Below are positions 35,863 through 49,079 of a DNA stretch of 64,000 nucleotides, piece after piece. The DNA is taken from assembly GCF_022539505.1 (NCBI RefSeq), contig NC_061514.1:339061090-339125089 (forward strand), given 5' to 3'. The translations under genes and the position numbers were made by a program. The notes below the pieces were generated by a model, which saw nothing but the letters and a program-made list of their open reading frames with translations, made no database searches and was not told the DNA's origin. This DNA is from Lolium rigidum. Lineage: Eukaryota; Streptophyta; Magnoliopsida; Poales; Poaceae. Positions within the stretch are counted from its first letter, which is position 1. Every line of letters starts with the position of its first letter.

Positions 35863-36330
35863 GATATACATGTTATAGATGTGTTTATCTTACTGGTTCT
35901 CGTACTAGTACCTGGGTATTTGATACTGGTTCGGTTGCTCATATTTGTAACTCGAAACAGGAACTAAAGAATAAACGAAGACTACTGAAGGATGAAGTGA
36001 CAATGCGCGTTGGAAATGGATCCAAAGTCGATGTGATCGCTGTCGGCACATTCCCTCTATATCTACCTTCGGGATTAGTTTTAAACCTCAATAATTGTTA
36101 TTTTGTACCCGCGTTGAGCATGAACATTATATCTGGATCTTGTTTAATGCAAGACGGTTATTCATTCAAGTCTGATAATAATGGTTGTTCTATTTTATGA
36201 ATAATATCTTTTATGGTCGAGCACCTGAAAAGAATGGTTTATTTCTGTTAGATCTCGATAGTAGTGATACACATATTCATAACATTGATGCTAAGCGAAT
36301 TAAATTGAATGATAATTCTACTTATATGTG
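35863..36330 (+). pseudogene. Copia protease and pre-integrase region
   Basis: A frame different from the preceding gag piece encodes the aspartic protease active site FDTGS (about 35918-35932), and later pieces give MRVGNGSKVDVIAVGTF and CYFVPALSMNIISGS, typical of Copia protease. Breaks occur near 35870, 35970 and 36190. The protease would cut the polyprotein. Confidence 0.75.
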
Positions 36331-37380
36331 GCACTCGTCGTCTTGGTCATATTGGAGTGAAACGCATGAAGAAACTCCATACCGATGGATTACTTGAATC
36401 ACTTGACTTTGAGTCACTTGATAAATGCGAAGCATGTCTAATAGGAAAAATGACTAAGACTCCATTCTCTGGTATTATGGAGCGAGCTACAGACTTATTG
36501 GAAATCATACATACCGATGTGTGTGGACCAATGAGTATAGCCTCGCGCGGTGGTTATCGTTATGTTCTAACCTTCACAGATGATCTGAGTAGATATGGGT
36601 ATATCTATTTCATGAAACATAAATCCAAAACTTTCGAGAAGTTTAAGGAATTCCAAAGTGAAGTAGAAAATCAACGTGACAAGAAGATTAAATTTCTACC
36701 ATCTGATCGCGGAGGTGAATATCTGAGTTATGAGTTTAGCATGCATTTAAAGAAATGCGGAATACTTTCACAATTGACACCGCCGGGAACACCACAACGA
36801 AACGGTGTGTCCGAACGTCGTAATCAAACTCTCTTAGATATGGTTCGTTCTATGATGTCTCTTATCGATTTGCCGTTATCATTTTGGAGTTATGCATTAG
36901 AGACAGCTGCATTCACTTTAAATAGGACACCATCTAAATCCGTTGAAACGACACCGTATGAATTATGGATTAATAAGAAACCTAAGTTGTCGTTCCTTAA
37001 AGTTTGGGGTTGCGAAGCCTATGTAAAAAAGTTACAACCGGACAAGCTAGAACCCAAAGCGGAGAAATGCGTCTTCATAGGATACCCTAAGGAAACTATA
37101 GGGTACACTTTCTATCACATATCCGAAGGCAAAATCTTTGTTGCTAAGAACGGAACCTTTGTTGAGAAAGAATTTCTCACTAAAGAAGTGACTGGAAGAA
37201 AAGTAGAACTCGACGAGATTACTGAATCTTCTCTTGTTGATCAGAGTAGCGCAGTGCCGGAAGTTGTTCCTGTGCCGCCTGCGCCGGAAACAGAGGAAGC
37301 TAATGATAATGATCATGAAACTTCGAATGAGATAGCTACTGAACCTCGCAGATCGACAAGGGAACGTGCCACTCCCGATT
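36331..37380 (+). pseudogene. Copia integrase
   Basis: Within one open frame (36309-37694): the His/Cys zinc-binding end (LGHIGVKRMKKLH, CEACLIGKM), then the DDE core with HTDVCGPM, PSDRGGEYLS and GTPQRNGVSERRN, all in the right order. The WHxRLGH part just upstream is damaged (WHSSSWSYW in the other frame). The C-terminal part ends in an acidic linker toward RT. In a working element it would insert the cDNA. Confidence 0.88.
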
Positions 37381-38985
37381 GGTATGATCCTTGTCTAAAT
37401 GTCATGATTGTGGACAACAATGATGAAGACCCTGCGACGTATGAAGAAGCGATGATGAGCCCAGATTCCAACAAATGGCAAGAAGCCATGAAATCCGAAA
37501 TGGGATTCATGTATGATAACAAATTGTGCACTTTGGTAGACTTACCTGATAGCCGCAAGGCTGTCGAGAATAAATGGATCTTCAAAAGAAAAACAGATGC
37601 TGATGGTAATATTACTGTCTATAAAGCTCGACTTGTCGCAAAGGGTTTCCGACAAATTCAGGGTGTTGACTACGATGAGACTTTCTCACTGTAGCGAAGC
37701 TAAAATCTGTGAGGATTTTGTTAGCAATAGCTGCATTTTTCGATTATGAGATTTGGCGAGATGGATGTCAAAACGGCGTTCCTTAATGGAGACATTGAGG
37801 AAGAGTTGTATATGGTACAACCGAAAGGTTTTGTCGATCCTAAAAATGCTGACAAGGTGTGCAAACTTCAGCGTTCAATTTATGCACTGAAGCAAGCATC
37901 CAGAAGTTGGAACCGACGCTTTGATAAGGTGATCAAAGACTTCGGGTTTATACAGTGTCATGGTGAGGCCTGTATTTACAAGAAAGTGAGTGGGAGCTCT
38001 GTAGCGTTCCTGATATTATATGGGATGACATATTATTGATTGGGAATGATATAGAACTATTAAGGAGTGTAAAAGGTTATCTGAATAATAGTTTTTCAAT
38101 GAAAGACCTTGGTGAAGCATCGTACATATTAGGCATCAAGATTAATAGAGATAGATCAAGACGCCTAATAGGGCTTTCACAAAGTACATATCTGGACAAG
38201 ATTCTAAAGAAGTTTAGAATGGACGAAAGTAAGAAAGGGTTCTTACCTATGTTACCAGGCAAGGTCTTGAGTAAGAATCAAGGACCGGCTATGGCAGAAG
38301 AAAGAGAAAGGATGAGTCAGATCCCCTATGCCTCGGCAGTAGGCTCTATCATGTATGCCATTCTATGTACTAGACCGGATATAGCACATGCTGTTAGTTT
38401 GACTAGCAGATATCAAAGTGATCCAGGAATGGAACATCTGGACAGCGGTCAAGAATATCCTGAAGTACTTGAAAAGAACTAAGGATATGTTTCTTTGTTA
38501 TGGAGGTGACCAAGAGCTCGTTGTAACCGGTTACACCGATGCAAGTTGGAACACCGATCCCGATGACTCTAAGTCTCGGTCCGGGTACGTGTTTATATTG
38601 AATGGTGTCTGCAGTAAGATGGGCAAGCTCGAAGCGAGTGCACGGTGGCGAAGTCTTCAACAGAATCGGAGTACATAGCGGCTTCGAGGCTTCATCGAAG
38701 CGGTATGGATGAAGAGGTTCATTGTAGAGCTCGGTGTGGTTCCTAGTGCATTGGACCCACTAGTCATCTACTTGTGACAACATGGGTGCCATCGCCAATG
38801 CACAAGAACCAAGGTCACACAAGAGGCTGAAGCATATCAAGCTGCGTTATCATTCGATTCGCGAGTACATCGAAGATGGAGAAGTAAAGATTTGAAAAGT
38901 ACACACTGATCTGAATGTAGAAGATCCGTTGACTAAAGCTCTCCCTAGGGCAAAGCATGACCAACACCAGAATGCCATGGGTGTT
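37381..38985 (+). pseudogene. Copia reverse transcriptase and RNase H
   Basis: RT begins KWIFKRKTDADG and ARLVAKGFRQIQGVDYDETF, breaks near 37690, continues MDVKTAFLNGDIEEELYM and IYALKQASRSWN (37746-38039). It breaks inside the catalytic YVDD motif (38019-38029; one base missing in the Val codon) and continues DDILLIGND and DLGEASYILGIKI. Another break near 38440 precedes RNase H (TGYTDASWNTDPDD, SRSGYVF), which breaks again near 38630. The end is set near the last recognisable bases before the purine tract. At least four frame breaks rule out function as assembled. Confidence 0.88.
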
Positions 38986-39022
38986 AGGTACCTTACAAAA
39001 TCTAGATTATTGACTCTAGTGC

Positions 39023-39033
39023 AAGTGGGAGAC
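39023..39033 (+). other. Copia polypurine tract
   Basis: AAGTGGGAGAC directly before the 3' LTR start TGTTGGAGAT. Confidence 0.8.
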
Positions 39034-39157
39034 TGTTGGAGATATGCCCAAGAGGCAATAATAAAAGTGGTTATTATATATCTTTGTGTTTATGATAAAT
39101 GTTTATATACCATGCTATAATTGTATTAACCGAAAGATTGATACATGTGTGTTATGT
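39034..39157 (+). repeat. Copia 3' LTR, piece 1
   Basis: LTR positions 1-124, ending GTGTTATGT, where the chromovirus begins. Confidence 0.95.
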
Positions 39158-42100
39158 TGTAATAACCCAGAACATAGGAACAACGAAGGGTAGATCTAGA
39201 AATGGGATGTGCATTTCATTGCAAAACGGGGGAAATTTTCGCGCCTTATTGCAACTAAACCTAAGAGGGATCGAGGTTCTCTCTCATTTTGCATCTAGGG
39301 TTAGGCAATGTGAGTTAGGGAAATTTCGACATGATCTCTTTTGTAACTTGTTACTTTGGGGAATGTTTGCATTTGACAAGTGTTAATACATTAAACTATA
39401 AACATTGAACAATATAAATGGAATTCATAATTTAAACAACTTTGAATTTCAAAGTAAATCATAAATACAATATGTAATTCAGAATTTAAACATTACATAA
39501 ATCCAAAAGCTCATAAACAAAAACTTGAGCTTTATTGATCATCAACACATAATACATAGTCTTTACAATATTCTTGATACAAGAATTGATAAATAATAAA
39601 CAGAAATGAAAATGGAGATTACAATTTGCTCCTATAACTAAAACCTAAACTAAATGCTTGAAGAACATATTCTGGTCATATTCAACTTCAAAACCTGCAA
39701 AACAAATCACAAACACTAGCCAGAATATAAGTGTTAGCTCAAGATTCAGTTTAGACAGTTTAGCAAGTGACACAATCTTCGGTTTGGACAGAACCAAGTC
39801 ACGAGCACACTTGTGCTTGTCCAAAACCAGGGACAAGCACAAGATAGGATCAACCAGCAGACCAAAACTGAGCAGCTGCAGGGGGCTCAAGTTTCAGCAT
39901 ATGAGAGCACACAGCTCAAGTGTGCTGGGCAGCAACAGCAAGGCCATGCAAAGGCATAGTCACCAAGCATGCCAGGCTTGTGTGTCATGGCCAGGGAAGA
40001 AGTAGAGACCATATAAATAGCACACAAACCCTAGAACCAGTGCACAGTCGACCAGATAAGATCATCAGGTAAGGGTGAAGCAAAAACAAGCATAGTTTAT
40101 CTGTTCTTGAGCAAGAACAGAACCAACACACAACTCCTCAAGCCACCAGAGATCATGGTGACCTAGAAGATCATCCAAGCTCTGGAGGTGAAGGGCTGTG
40201 AACAAACCCAAGTCTGCATCAACAAAGCATTACTTTCTAGGAGCTGGAACAAGGTATACCTAGTTCCTGGAAGAGATCCAATGGATCTAATCCATCATAT
40301 GCATAAGCATGGGATGAGCGAGATGCTCATATGGGTAAATCATCACTTGGTTTTCACCAAGGATTACTGCCAGTCAAAAGCTACTAAAACAGAAACCATC
40401 CAGATACAGATCTGGTGCACAGAAGCTAGACAGCATGCACAGATGCACACTAACAAGATCACATGCACAGATAGCAACAGTAGATAGCATAGATTAGCAG
40501 CTAAGACTACACAGAAGATCCTAAGCAAGCAACCATCAGAAACCCTAGATTTCTTCACAGGCAAGCATATTGGCATTCATACTTACTATGATCCCCTAAT
40601 ATGCAAGCAAAGTTGAGTAGCCAACAAGATCCAACCACTAGGTGAGCAACCGAGTCAATAGCAAGGCTACCGAGGTCACATCACACTTAGCACCAAATAA
40701 GAGCAAGCCAAATAGACCACATCACTATCCAGAAATGGATTCGAGTTTAATTGCTTGTAAAAGAATCATGAACAGACAAACTCATATACAAGCAAGACAT
40801 TTAAATCATCACCGCATAAGCAAGTTCATCATAATTAAGTAAATTAAGCATGAATTTATCACAGATCCATGCTAAGCATGACAACAGCATACTGTTAAGC
40901 AGTACAACTTAATTCATAGCCACTAGAGCAAGTAAGCAACAGCACAGTGATGCTTGAGCATCAGCATCACCAAATAAGTGAACCATATAACCACAGTGTT
41001 AACCAGTAAGCAATCATCGACAAACAATTGATCAAATTGATCAATCATAGCAAGCCAAGCTACACAGAGAGATTTGCCAACAAGCAAGAAATGATCCAAT
41101 GGATCATTAGATTGCGAAATTAGTACTCGAATCATGTCACGGGCACCTCCGGCACACACACAAGTGTCACGGATGCATCACAAGTACACCTAGACAAGCA
41201 AGCATGATAGTCCAAGTAAGCATAAGCAAGTCATAACCAAGCATAGCATGGAATAGATAGCTTTTGAGCAAGCACGGTAGAGCATGGCAAGTACAGAGCA
41301 TGCTAGGAGCAGCAGAGAAGTAAGCACAAGCATAGATAGCAAGCAAATCAACATGTGCCGAGTACCGAGCAATCGGTAATCGACCATGAACTTGCGATGA
41401 AACCGAAGCACAGTAAGATTGCGCAGCAGTAGTATGACTCTAGATGATCACAAGACCACCAAAGAGCAACAGATCATGAGGAGGAAGAAGAACGAGTGGC
41501 AAGGGAGGCGCACGTAAGAGAAGGAGGAGGAGCGAGAGAACCTTACCCGCGCTCGGAGGCGGAAGCTATGGCATGGCGAGGCGAGTGCCCGCGCGGCCAT
41601 AGCAGACTGCAAAGCCGGGAAGTCGCCGGCGTTACGCCGACGAACACCACCACGAGCAGCACAGCATGGAGACGACGGCACGGGCGCTGCAAGCAAGCAC
41701 CCGCGCCGGGTCGGTCTCGGAGGCGCACACGTCGACGACGAAGGCGAGAGCTCGTCGGAGACCACCGGATCGCCCATGGCGATTCTCCGGAGATCCGGAC
41801 CGAGGCGATTCGCCGGGAGAGGACGAGAGAGAGAAACGGCTCGGACGGATCGATAGATCTGCTCGAGGCGGTTCTAGATCGGTAGGTGGCCACGGCGGAG
41901 GAGGCCGGTGATGGCCGGAGCAGGGCGGCGGCCATGGCGGCGACGCCATCGCCTCGTGGTCGCCAGAGATTAGGGTTAGACGAGTGAGAAGAGGGCCGAG
42001 TGAGAGTGAGAGTGGTGGGCCGCTTCGGCGCCACCAAACCCAAAAAGGGGGCCAGCCTATTTGGGCCGTCCCCAGGTTAGTCTATTGGGCTGGGCCCAAT

Positions 42101-44158
42101 ATGAGTCCAAGGGGTATTTTGGTCTTTTTCTAATTAATAAAAGATCAAAACTTTACCAAATTTTAATAAATCATAAACAACTCTAAAAATCCAATAAAAA
42201 TTGGATTTATGAATGAAAAATAAATCTTAACCAGAATAAAATATGAAATGGAATTTATGAAACAAATTCAAAATCATGAATTTTCGGAATTTAAATAATC
42301 ACTTGGAATTTTCAATTATTATTTCCTTGTATTTAAAATTCAAGGAAAAATCTCAAATAAGTTCAAAAACTTATTTTCAAACATTTCAAAATGAGATTCT
42401 ATTATTCCAAGTCATCTCTTTTGAACCAGAGAATTTTTCCCAGAAAACTACTATATTCCCTTTTATTCCAAAAACTATAGAGGTAACTCTATAATTTCAA
42501 ATTATTTTGGAATGACTAAGGTAATTACCAAGTAAACTCATGTTACTTTGAATTGTTGTACTTTGTGTGAATTACAATGATTAATACTTTTAAATCAATT
42601 GTAAATTACCGTCAAAGACATAAATCTTAAATACAACCCTAAATTGTAATAATTCAATGGGGTAAAGGGATTCAACATAAAATAATACATCCATGATTGC
42701 ATTATTTGGATTTTTATAACATTGTCCTTACCGGACAATGATGCTTCTTACGTGAACCCGAGGTCCAGGTTCCATCAACCGCATTGAATCGCACTATCTC
42801 GCAGTCCACGAGGCAAGTTCACCCTTGCTCATGTCAACTTGATTATTTCTACTACTTTTAATGCAAAGCTATATACTTATCATTCTCGCATCGCAAATGA
42901 AATGTTAATTTCCAACTATGAATATGACTATGTGGCTGGCAATGGAACCATGGTATGTGTTGATATGGTGGAGGTTCCATTGCAATGGGTTATATCACCC
43001 TAGGATTAAATTACCAATGCCGTCCAGTGATTCTAGCGCCGTACAAACCGCGTTAACCATGAGATCTATAATGGCTCTGGAAAAGCCAGCTGTATCTTTT
43101 CCCTTCTGCACGCCAACGGATCGGGGAGACGGTGGGGTGCTGGAGGCACTGCCGCAATAGGTTGGGAAATCCTTTTAAATCCCCATCCATTGGTGATGTT
43201 AATCTCTTCCGATCTATGAAGGATTGTCCAAAGTACACCATGAGTAAAGCCGTATTATCGGGGAAGTCTACCGGAGGTGTGCGGGTGGACAAAAGGGTGG
43301 GTTTGCGGTCGCGGAGAAGGCGGTGTGGGCTTGGATCTTTATACCTGGCCTCACACCAAAGGAAGTGTGAACGGGGGCAAGTCCTCGCGGATGGCAAAAA
43401 GGGTGAGATCTCTTGTGGGAAAAGTAACGCACCTCTGCAGAGTGTATCAAATTGTGGTCGTCACTCCTTGTTCCGGGAAGGAAGCTGCGAACGCGGCAGG
43501 AAAGGAACTCCACGAAGTTCGGTCAACTCCGTGAAGACCGACGGGCATAGTTTTCATAATAAAAGCAACCTTTTGAAGAAATGTTTGCAAAACATGCATT
43601 GACCTGCGATTTCCCGATCAATGGTCGTAGCTAGTGCATCAAACACCTTTTATTCTTTTAGAACTTGCTGAGTACCTCTGTACTCACTTTCTTTCGACAC
43701 CCTTGCTAGACCGTGATCCCGAAGTGGAGGCTATCAACGATGGAGCACCGAAGGAAGCTACGAGCTGGTCTACGAAGAACTCGATCTTACCGGCGGAGTG
43801 GAAGGCGTAGACTATGGGATAGTCTACGGACCAGAGGACACGGAGGTGGAGGAGTAGTAACATACCTTAGTATCATAGAGCCGAGCAACGTAGAACTTAC
43901 CTAAATAAGTTGTTGAGCTCTTTTCATATTTAGTATAAGTTGTAATGGTACTTTAGTAGTCTCTTAGGGTGTTCTCATAGGACCTGTGAGAATACCAACT
44001 TGTAAGACAATGTTTGTAATAAAGTATGGAGTGTTATGACCTGCAATGTTTCTGTTGTACCACTCGAGGGATATGGCAATTTGTGAGGAAGTCCCTTCAC
44101 AAAGATCATATCAACGACTTGTATACTACAACATGCGGTGGTATGCTCGGGTCACCGC
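39158..44158 (+). repeat. 5' LTR of the chromovirus
   Basis: About 5.0 kb from TGTAATAACCCAGAAC to GGTCACCGCA. It is near-identical to 50474-55440 up to position 44122. Open frames on both strands in the GC-rich stretch at 41450-42040 recur in the second LTR and look accidental. The 44158 end is inferred from the adjoining primer site. Confidence 0.88.
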
Positions 44159-44159
44159 A

Positions 44160-44172
44160 GTCGGTATCGTAG
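44160..44172 (+). other. Primer binding site of the chromovirus, degenerate
   Basis: GTCGGTATCGTAGCA resembles TTGGTATCAGAGC of Met-tRNA-primed elements, with changes at a CAG word of the kind seen elsewhere as copy differences. Confidence 0.5.
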
Positions 44173-44377
44173 CAAATGTTGCGACCTTAGGTTGGAAAAA
44201 CCTAGTATAGGGAAGAAACCTGTAGGAGCCTAGTAGAAATAGTAAAGGATTCTCTAGAAATATGGTGGTTATTCACTTGAGAATAGCAAAACCATATATT
44301 TTAGTGCGATAATTCTTTATTATAGCTATTATGATGCATTATCACTACTAATATTCTCGCTTTTGTATACAGCCATA

Positions 44378-45606
44378 ATGGCGAACACTTTTCCCAAGAG
44401 GACTTTGAGGAAAGTTGAGGGTTGGCTCGGTGATTATGATGGACCAATAACGGCTCTCCCGTGTGGGATGTCGAAGGAACTTCATTGCGATCCACGGATA
44501 CCGTTATCAAGTATACTTACTATGATGGGGAAATCCTAGCCAAGTGCGAGTATCGGTCCAACTACCGGAAAAGCTGCCGATGAGCCGTATAATGCCATAC
44601 GGAGAAGCCAAAACTATCACCACAGCCTACCATATGGGCCTATTCAAGGCAATCCTTGAGATAAGGCAGCACAAGTCGAGTAGAACTCCTATGTTCGAGT
44701 TTTCTCATATACCTCATGCCGAGGAAGATGAGGATCCCACTCTTAATCATTTGGTGTTAGCCCACGAAGTCCTGAAGCTGCAGCACAGACACATGGATAG
44801 TCTGTAAGTCTTTATTGACCACGATGTATCTTTTACACATGAAGATGAGAGGTGAGATTGACCACATGCTAGCTGAGTTCACGGACCCCGATAAAGTCCA
44901 AACTCGGATGCATGACTTGAGGGCACAACCACAACATACTACACCCTTCTTTAACCCGACATGGTGATGTAGATTTGAGTGACCAGGTGGTTCAAGAGAA
45001 ATCTACCTACAAGAGACCCACTTACACCTAACTTTGTTCCGCACTATCCACATGTGTCAGCATCATATGATACTGGATATGGGGGAGACCACTCATGGAA
45101 CATAAATTGCTCGGAGTCACCGATTGAAAACTCGACGGGTTGGCGTTTCGGGGAACCTTTCGGTGATGAGGAGGAGCCAATTCCATGTGATACCGGAGAT
45201 GAGAGTGATGTGGTTAACCCAAATGTTAACCAACACTACGAGCAGGAAGAGAAAGGTACTGATTCCATTTCTTTAGATTTGGAGATGGGCATATCTAAAC
45301 CATCGCGATGACGTAGTAGGTGAGAGTTCGGAACAAAGAAAAAGAAGAAGAAGAAGATGAGGGGTCAAGTGAATAGGAATCCTCCATGGATGACTCGGAG
45401 AAGAGGCACTGTATTCCACTGGGGATATGTATGAGTCTTTATCTAGTTACTTTGGAATGACAGATCTCTGTCTCGGCACTTCGTCCGATTCCGATTACAT
45501 ACCTACTGGAAGGACCTTTGTTCCGGACGGTGTTCGGAAGACTAGTCGCTGTACTGGTTGGACCCCGGGGATGTACGCGGAGGCGAATGAAGACGATGAG
45601 GAGTAG
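44378..45606 (+). pseudogene. Extra sense ORF between LTR and gag, frameshifted
   Basis: Pieces in the sense direction look like one protein of about 400 residues. It opens MANTFPKRTLRKVEGWLGDY (44378), passes through YTYYDGEILAKCEYRSNYRK, then SRIMPYGEAKTITTAYHMGL and HLVLAHEVLKLQHRHMDSL (to 44807). It resumes at about 44979-45311 (VPHYPHVSASYDTGYGGDH, then an acidic region) and ends MYESLSSYFGMTDLCLG to EANEDDEE (45427-45606). Codon-like continuity across several frames suggests a former gene. It matches no domain I know. Extra ORFs are known in other plant gypsy lineages; in a chromovirus this is less familiar to me. Confidence 0.5.
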
Positions 45607-45891
45607 AGCTCCAAGGAAGAATAAAGTAATCTAGGTGGTATTGTAATAGAACGTATTTTAAATTCCCGTTGGCTTGGGCTTGGAGCCAAATAAGTGGTTT
45701 ATATATACCACATGTAATATAAGTTTGTGAATGTGTTATGTATTATACGGTGTATATACATAATAAATGTTTGTTTTGGATTTGCTTCTTGATTTAATTG
45801 TGTGACTAGTACTGGGCAATGAGTTGAGCTCAGAAAACATTCGCATGGTGTAATTATGAGTAATCGCTCTTTGTTACAGGACTAGGGGGAA

Positions 45892-47060
45892 ATGGCGTTA
45901 GTAGAAACCGAAGAGGCTCGCAGAGAGCGGGAAGAAAGAGAAAAAGAGGAGGCAGATGCAGACAGCTAGAGCAGAAAACGCACCACCACCACCACACCCA
46001 ATGTTGCACCCGGACTTCCAACAAGATATGAGGTCAATGGAGGAAGATAGAAGGCGTTACCAGGAAAGCCAGAGCAAGAATATGCAGGATTTCTTTACCC
46101 ATGTCATCAATGAGAGGGGTAATGAAGGCAAGGGAGTAACACTATCGGACTTCCAAAATGCAAGACCACTACCATTCACATCAGCTCCAGAACCAATGGA
46201 CGCTGAAGATTGGCTTATGGATACCGAACGGAAATTGAAGACCGTTGGTTGCAACGATGAGGAGAAGATCGGATATACCACTTATCCGTTGTCGGGACCA
46301 GCGAGCATCATGGTGGGAGAACCTTGTAGCAGTACACCCTCCAGATAAGGTATTCACCTGGGAGGAGTTCAAGAAGAAGTTTCGGGATGCTCATGTTCCG
46401 GACAGCGTGGTGGAGCTGAAGAAGAGGGAATTTGAAGAACTGAGACAGAATACTGCACCAATCATGCAGTATGTTCGGGATTTCAATAGGTTATCCAGAT
46501 ATGCACCTGAGGATGTGGATACAGAGGAGAAACGGAAGAAGCGGTTCATGAAAGGCATGAATCCATACATGAAGATGCAACCGAGGTTGGCACGAACTCG
46601 CTGAATTCCGAGAACCGATTGACTCGGCAATCACTTTCGAGGATGACTACGAGCAAGTCCGGGAGGACGAGAGGAAGAGGGCTCGTATAGAGCCAAGGAA
46701 GTACCCAATTAGTAAACCATTACCTGATCGGAGTTTCAAACCTCGATATCGACCTACCACTGGTAATCAATACAATCGGGGAGGTCAGAGTCAGAACCCA
46801 ATTAACCAGATCATCTGCAACAATTGTGGCCTGAGAGGTCATTTGCAGAAGGATTGTCGAAAACCCGAATCATTTGCTATGGTTGTGGGAAGGAAGGACA
46901 CATTAAGCCGGAGTGTCCAAACAAGTCGTCTTGGAGTGGACAGAGCTCGGAGGACGAGGTGGCAACAACAACAATAACAACAACAATAACAACAACCGCA
47001 ACTACAACAACAACAACAATAAGAGGGGAAAGCCTTACGGAAAGCTGAATTGCACATCTT
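45892..47060 (+). pseudogene. Chromovirus gag with two zinc knuckles, frameshifted
   Basis: Likely start ATG at 45892 (MALVETEEARREREEREKEE); a break near 45955 at a GCAGATGCAGACAGC tract leads to the frame APPPPHPMLHPDFQQDM and the gag core (PMDAEDWLMDTERKLKTVGC, then KFRDAHVPDSVVELKKREF). Two CCHC knuckles follow: CNNCGLRGHLQKDC (46815-46857) and CYGCGKEGHIKPEC (46875-46916), then an Asn-rich tract coded by AAC repeats (about 46965-47025). At least three frame breaks. Gag would assemble the particle. Confidence 0.82.
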
Positions 47061-47383
47061 TGGAACAAGCGGAAGAGTCGGATCAAACAGTCTTAGGTAC
47101 GCTAAGCATTCTTACTCATCCTGGCAAAGTATTATTTGATACTGGGAGCAACCACATCATTTCTTGCATTGGAATTTGTGGAAAAATTCGGGCTTAGATG
47201 TTCTAAGTTAGAAACCCCTATAACTGTCCTATCCGCGGGGGGAACGATCTTAGTGACCCACGTGAAAGAAGCACAAGTCCTAACCATATGTGACTCGTGT
47301 GTATTTCGTGGACTTATTAATCATACCCATGAAAGACATATCGATCATCCTAGGGATGGATTGGTTGACGAGAAAATGGAGCG
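47061..47383 (+). pseudogene. Chromovirus protease
   Basis: LFDTGSNHIIS carries the aspartic protease motif DTGS (47138-47149). The next frame continues FLALEFVEKFGLRCSKLETP and VLSAGGTILVTHVKEAQV, the rest of a retropepsin-like fold, with a break near 47160. Confidence 0.75.
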
Positions 47384-48960
47384 GTGATTAACTGTGGAGA
47401 CAAAACAGTATCACTTCGCAACTCCATCGGAGGTAGAATAGTGTTCCAAGGAGATAAGTACAGTGAATTAGAGATTGGATTGGAACTCAACAGCCTGAAA
47501 GAAGTGAGAATTGAAGATATTCCTGTAGTGAATGAGTTTAAGGATGTGTTTCCTAAGGAACTACCAGGAATGCCACCCGATAGAGAGATCGAATTCACAA
47601 TCGACCTGATTCCAGGCACAGCACCAATAGCACAACCACCATATAAGATGGGGCCAAAGGAGTTAGTGGAACTGAAAGCTCAGATAGATGAACTGGAACA
47701 GAAGGGATTTATTCAAGAAAGTGTGTCACCATGGGGTACACCAGTTATTTTTGTGGATAAAAGAGATGGAGGAAAGAGAATGTGTGGAGATTATAGAAAT
47801 TTGAACAATGTAACTATCAAGAACAAGTATCCTTTGCCTAGAATTCAAGATCTTTTTGATCAAGTTCAAGGAGCAGGAGTCTTCTCGAAGATAGATTTAA
47901 GGTCAGGATACCATCAAATCAAGATCAAGAAGGAAGATGTACCAAAAACAGCATTCGTATCAAGGTATGGACACCATGAATACTTGGTTGTACCATTTGG
48001 ACTAACAAATGCACCAGCAATTTTCATGAATTTGATGAACAAGATATTCATGAAGTACTTGGACAAGTTTGTGATATCTGTTCATAGATGATATTCTAAT
48101 CTATTCCAAAGATAAAGAAGAACATGCCAAGCATTTGAAGATAGTTCTGCAAACTTTGAGAGAACATCAGCTATATGCGAAGTTCAAGCAAGTGCAAATT
48201 TTGGTTAGATAGTGTTGAATTTCTTGGACATGTCATAACCAAAGAAGGCATAGCGGTGAATCCAAGTAAGGTTCAGTCCGTATTGGAATGGAAATCACCT
48301 AAAAATGCTAAGGAGATACGAGGATTTCTTGGTATGGCAGGCTATTATCGGAGATTCATAGAGGGATTTTCGAAGATTGCAGGTCCAATGACCAAGTTAC
48401 TCAAGAAAAATACTCCATTTGTGTGGACTGATGAGTGTGAAGCCAGTTTCCAAACACTCAAGGATAAGTTAACCACAGCACCGGTGTTAGCAGTTCTCGA
48501 ACTCGGAAAGGATTACACGGTGTATTGTGATGCTTCCAAGAATGGACTTGGATGTGTTCTTATGCAAGATCGGAAGGTAATAGCTTATGGATCAAGACAG
48601 TTGAAACCACATGAACACAACTACCCAAGTACATGATCTCGAGTTAGCGGCGAGTTGTGTATGCTTTGAAGAGTTGGAGACAATTTCTATATGGATCCAA
48701 GTGTGAGTTATACACCGATCACAAAAGTTTGAAGTATTTCTTCACCCGTAAAGAATTAAACATGAGACAGAAGAGATGGTTGGAGTTGATTAAGGATTAC
48801 GACCTTAAGATCAACTATACACCGAGCAAGGCTAATGTAGTAGCAGATGCCCTAAGTAGGAAAAGTACGGAGAATCAACCTACGGAATGGGAGATTCCAA
48901 AGGAACTTCGGAAGGAGTTAGAAGATGCTCAGATCTTGTTTATTCAAGGTGATATCAAAG
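47384..48960 (+). pseudogene. Chromovirus reverse transcriptase and RNase H
   Basis: [57 protein letters not shown] and [17 protein letters not shown], then a frame break just before the catalytic FIDD (48081-48092, [15 protein letters not shown]), then a further break and [18 protein letters not shown] and [15 protein letters not shown]. RNase [15 protein letters not shown], a break near 48636 (DLELAA.VYALK region), [14 protein letters not shown] and [11 protein letters not shown]. All motifs are present in order, but in four frames. Confidence 0.88.
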
Positions 48961-49079
48961 GAAGTATAGCAACCATGAGGATTATGGATGAGATGTACTC
49001 AGACTTAAAATATGAGATTATCCGAAAGCAAGCGGATGATTTGTTCATTCAAGAGGAAATCAAGAGGATTGGCGAAGGA

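Noticed and set aside
41448..42043. Arg/Pro-rich frames in the chromovirus LTR, repeated at 52751-53265
   Set aside because: LTR duplicates with low-complexity translations on both strands.
43132..43602. 156-residue plus-strand frame in the LTR, repeated at 54476-54916
   Set aside because: Lies in LTR U5, differs in length between copies and has no domain.
46965..47030. AAC repeat as a CRISPR-like or satellite array
   Set aside because: A short in-frame microsatellite within gag; no spacers or longer unit.
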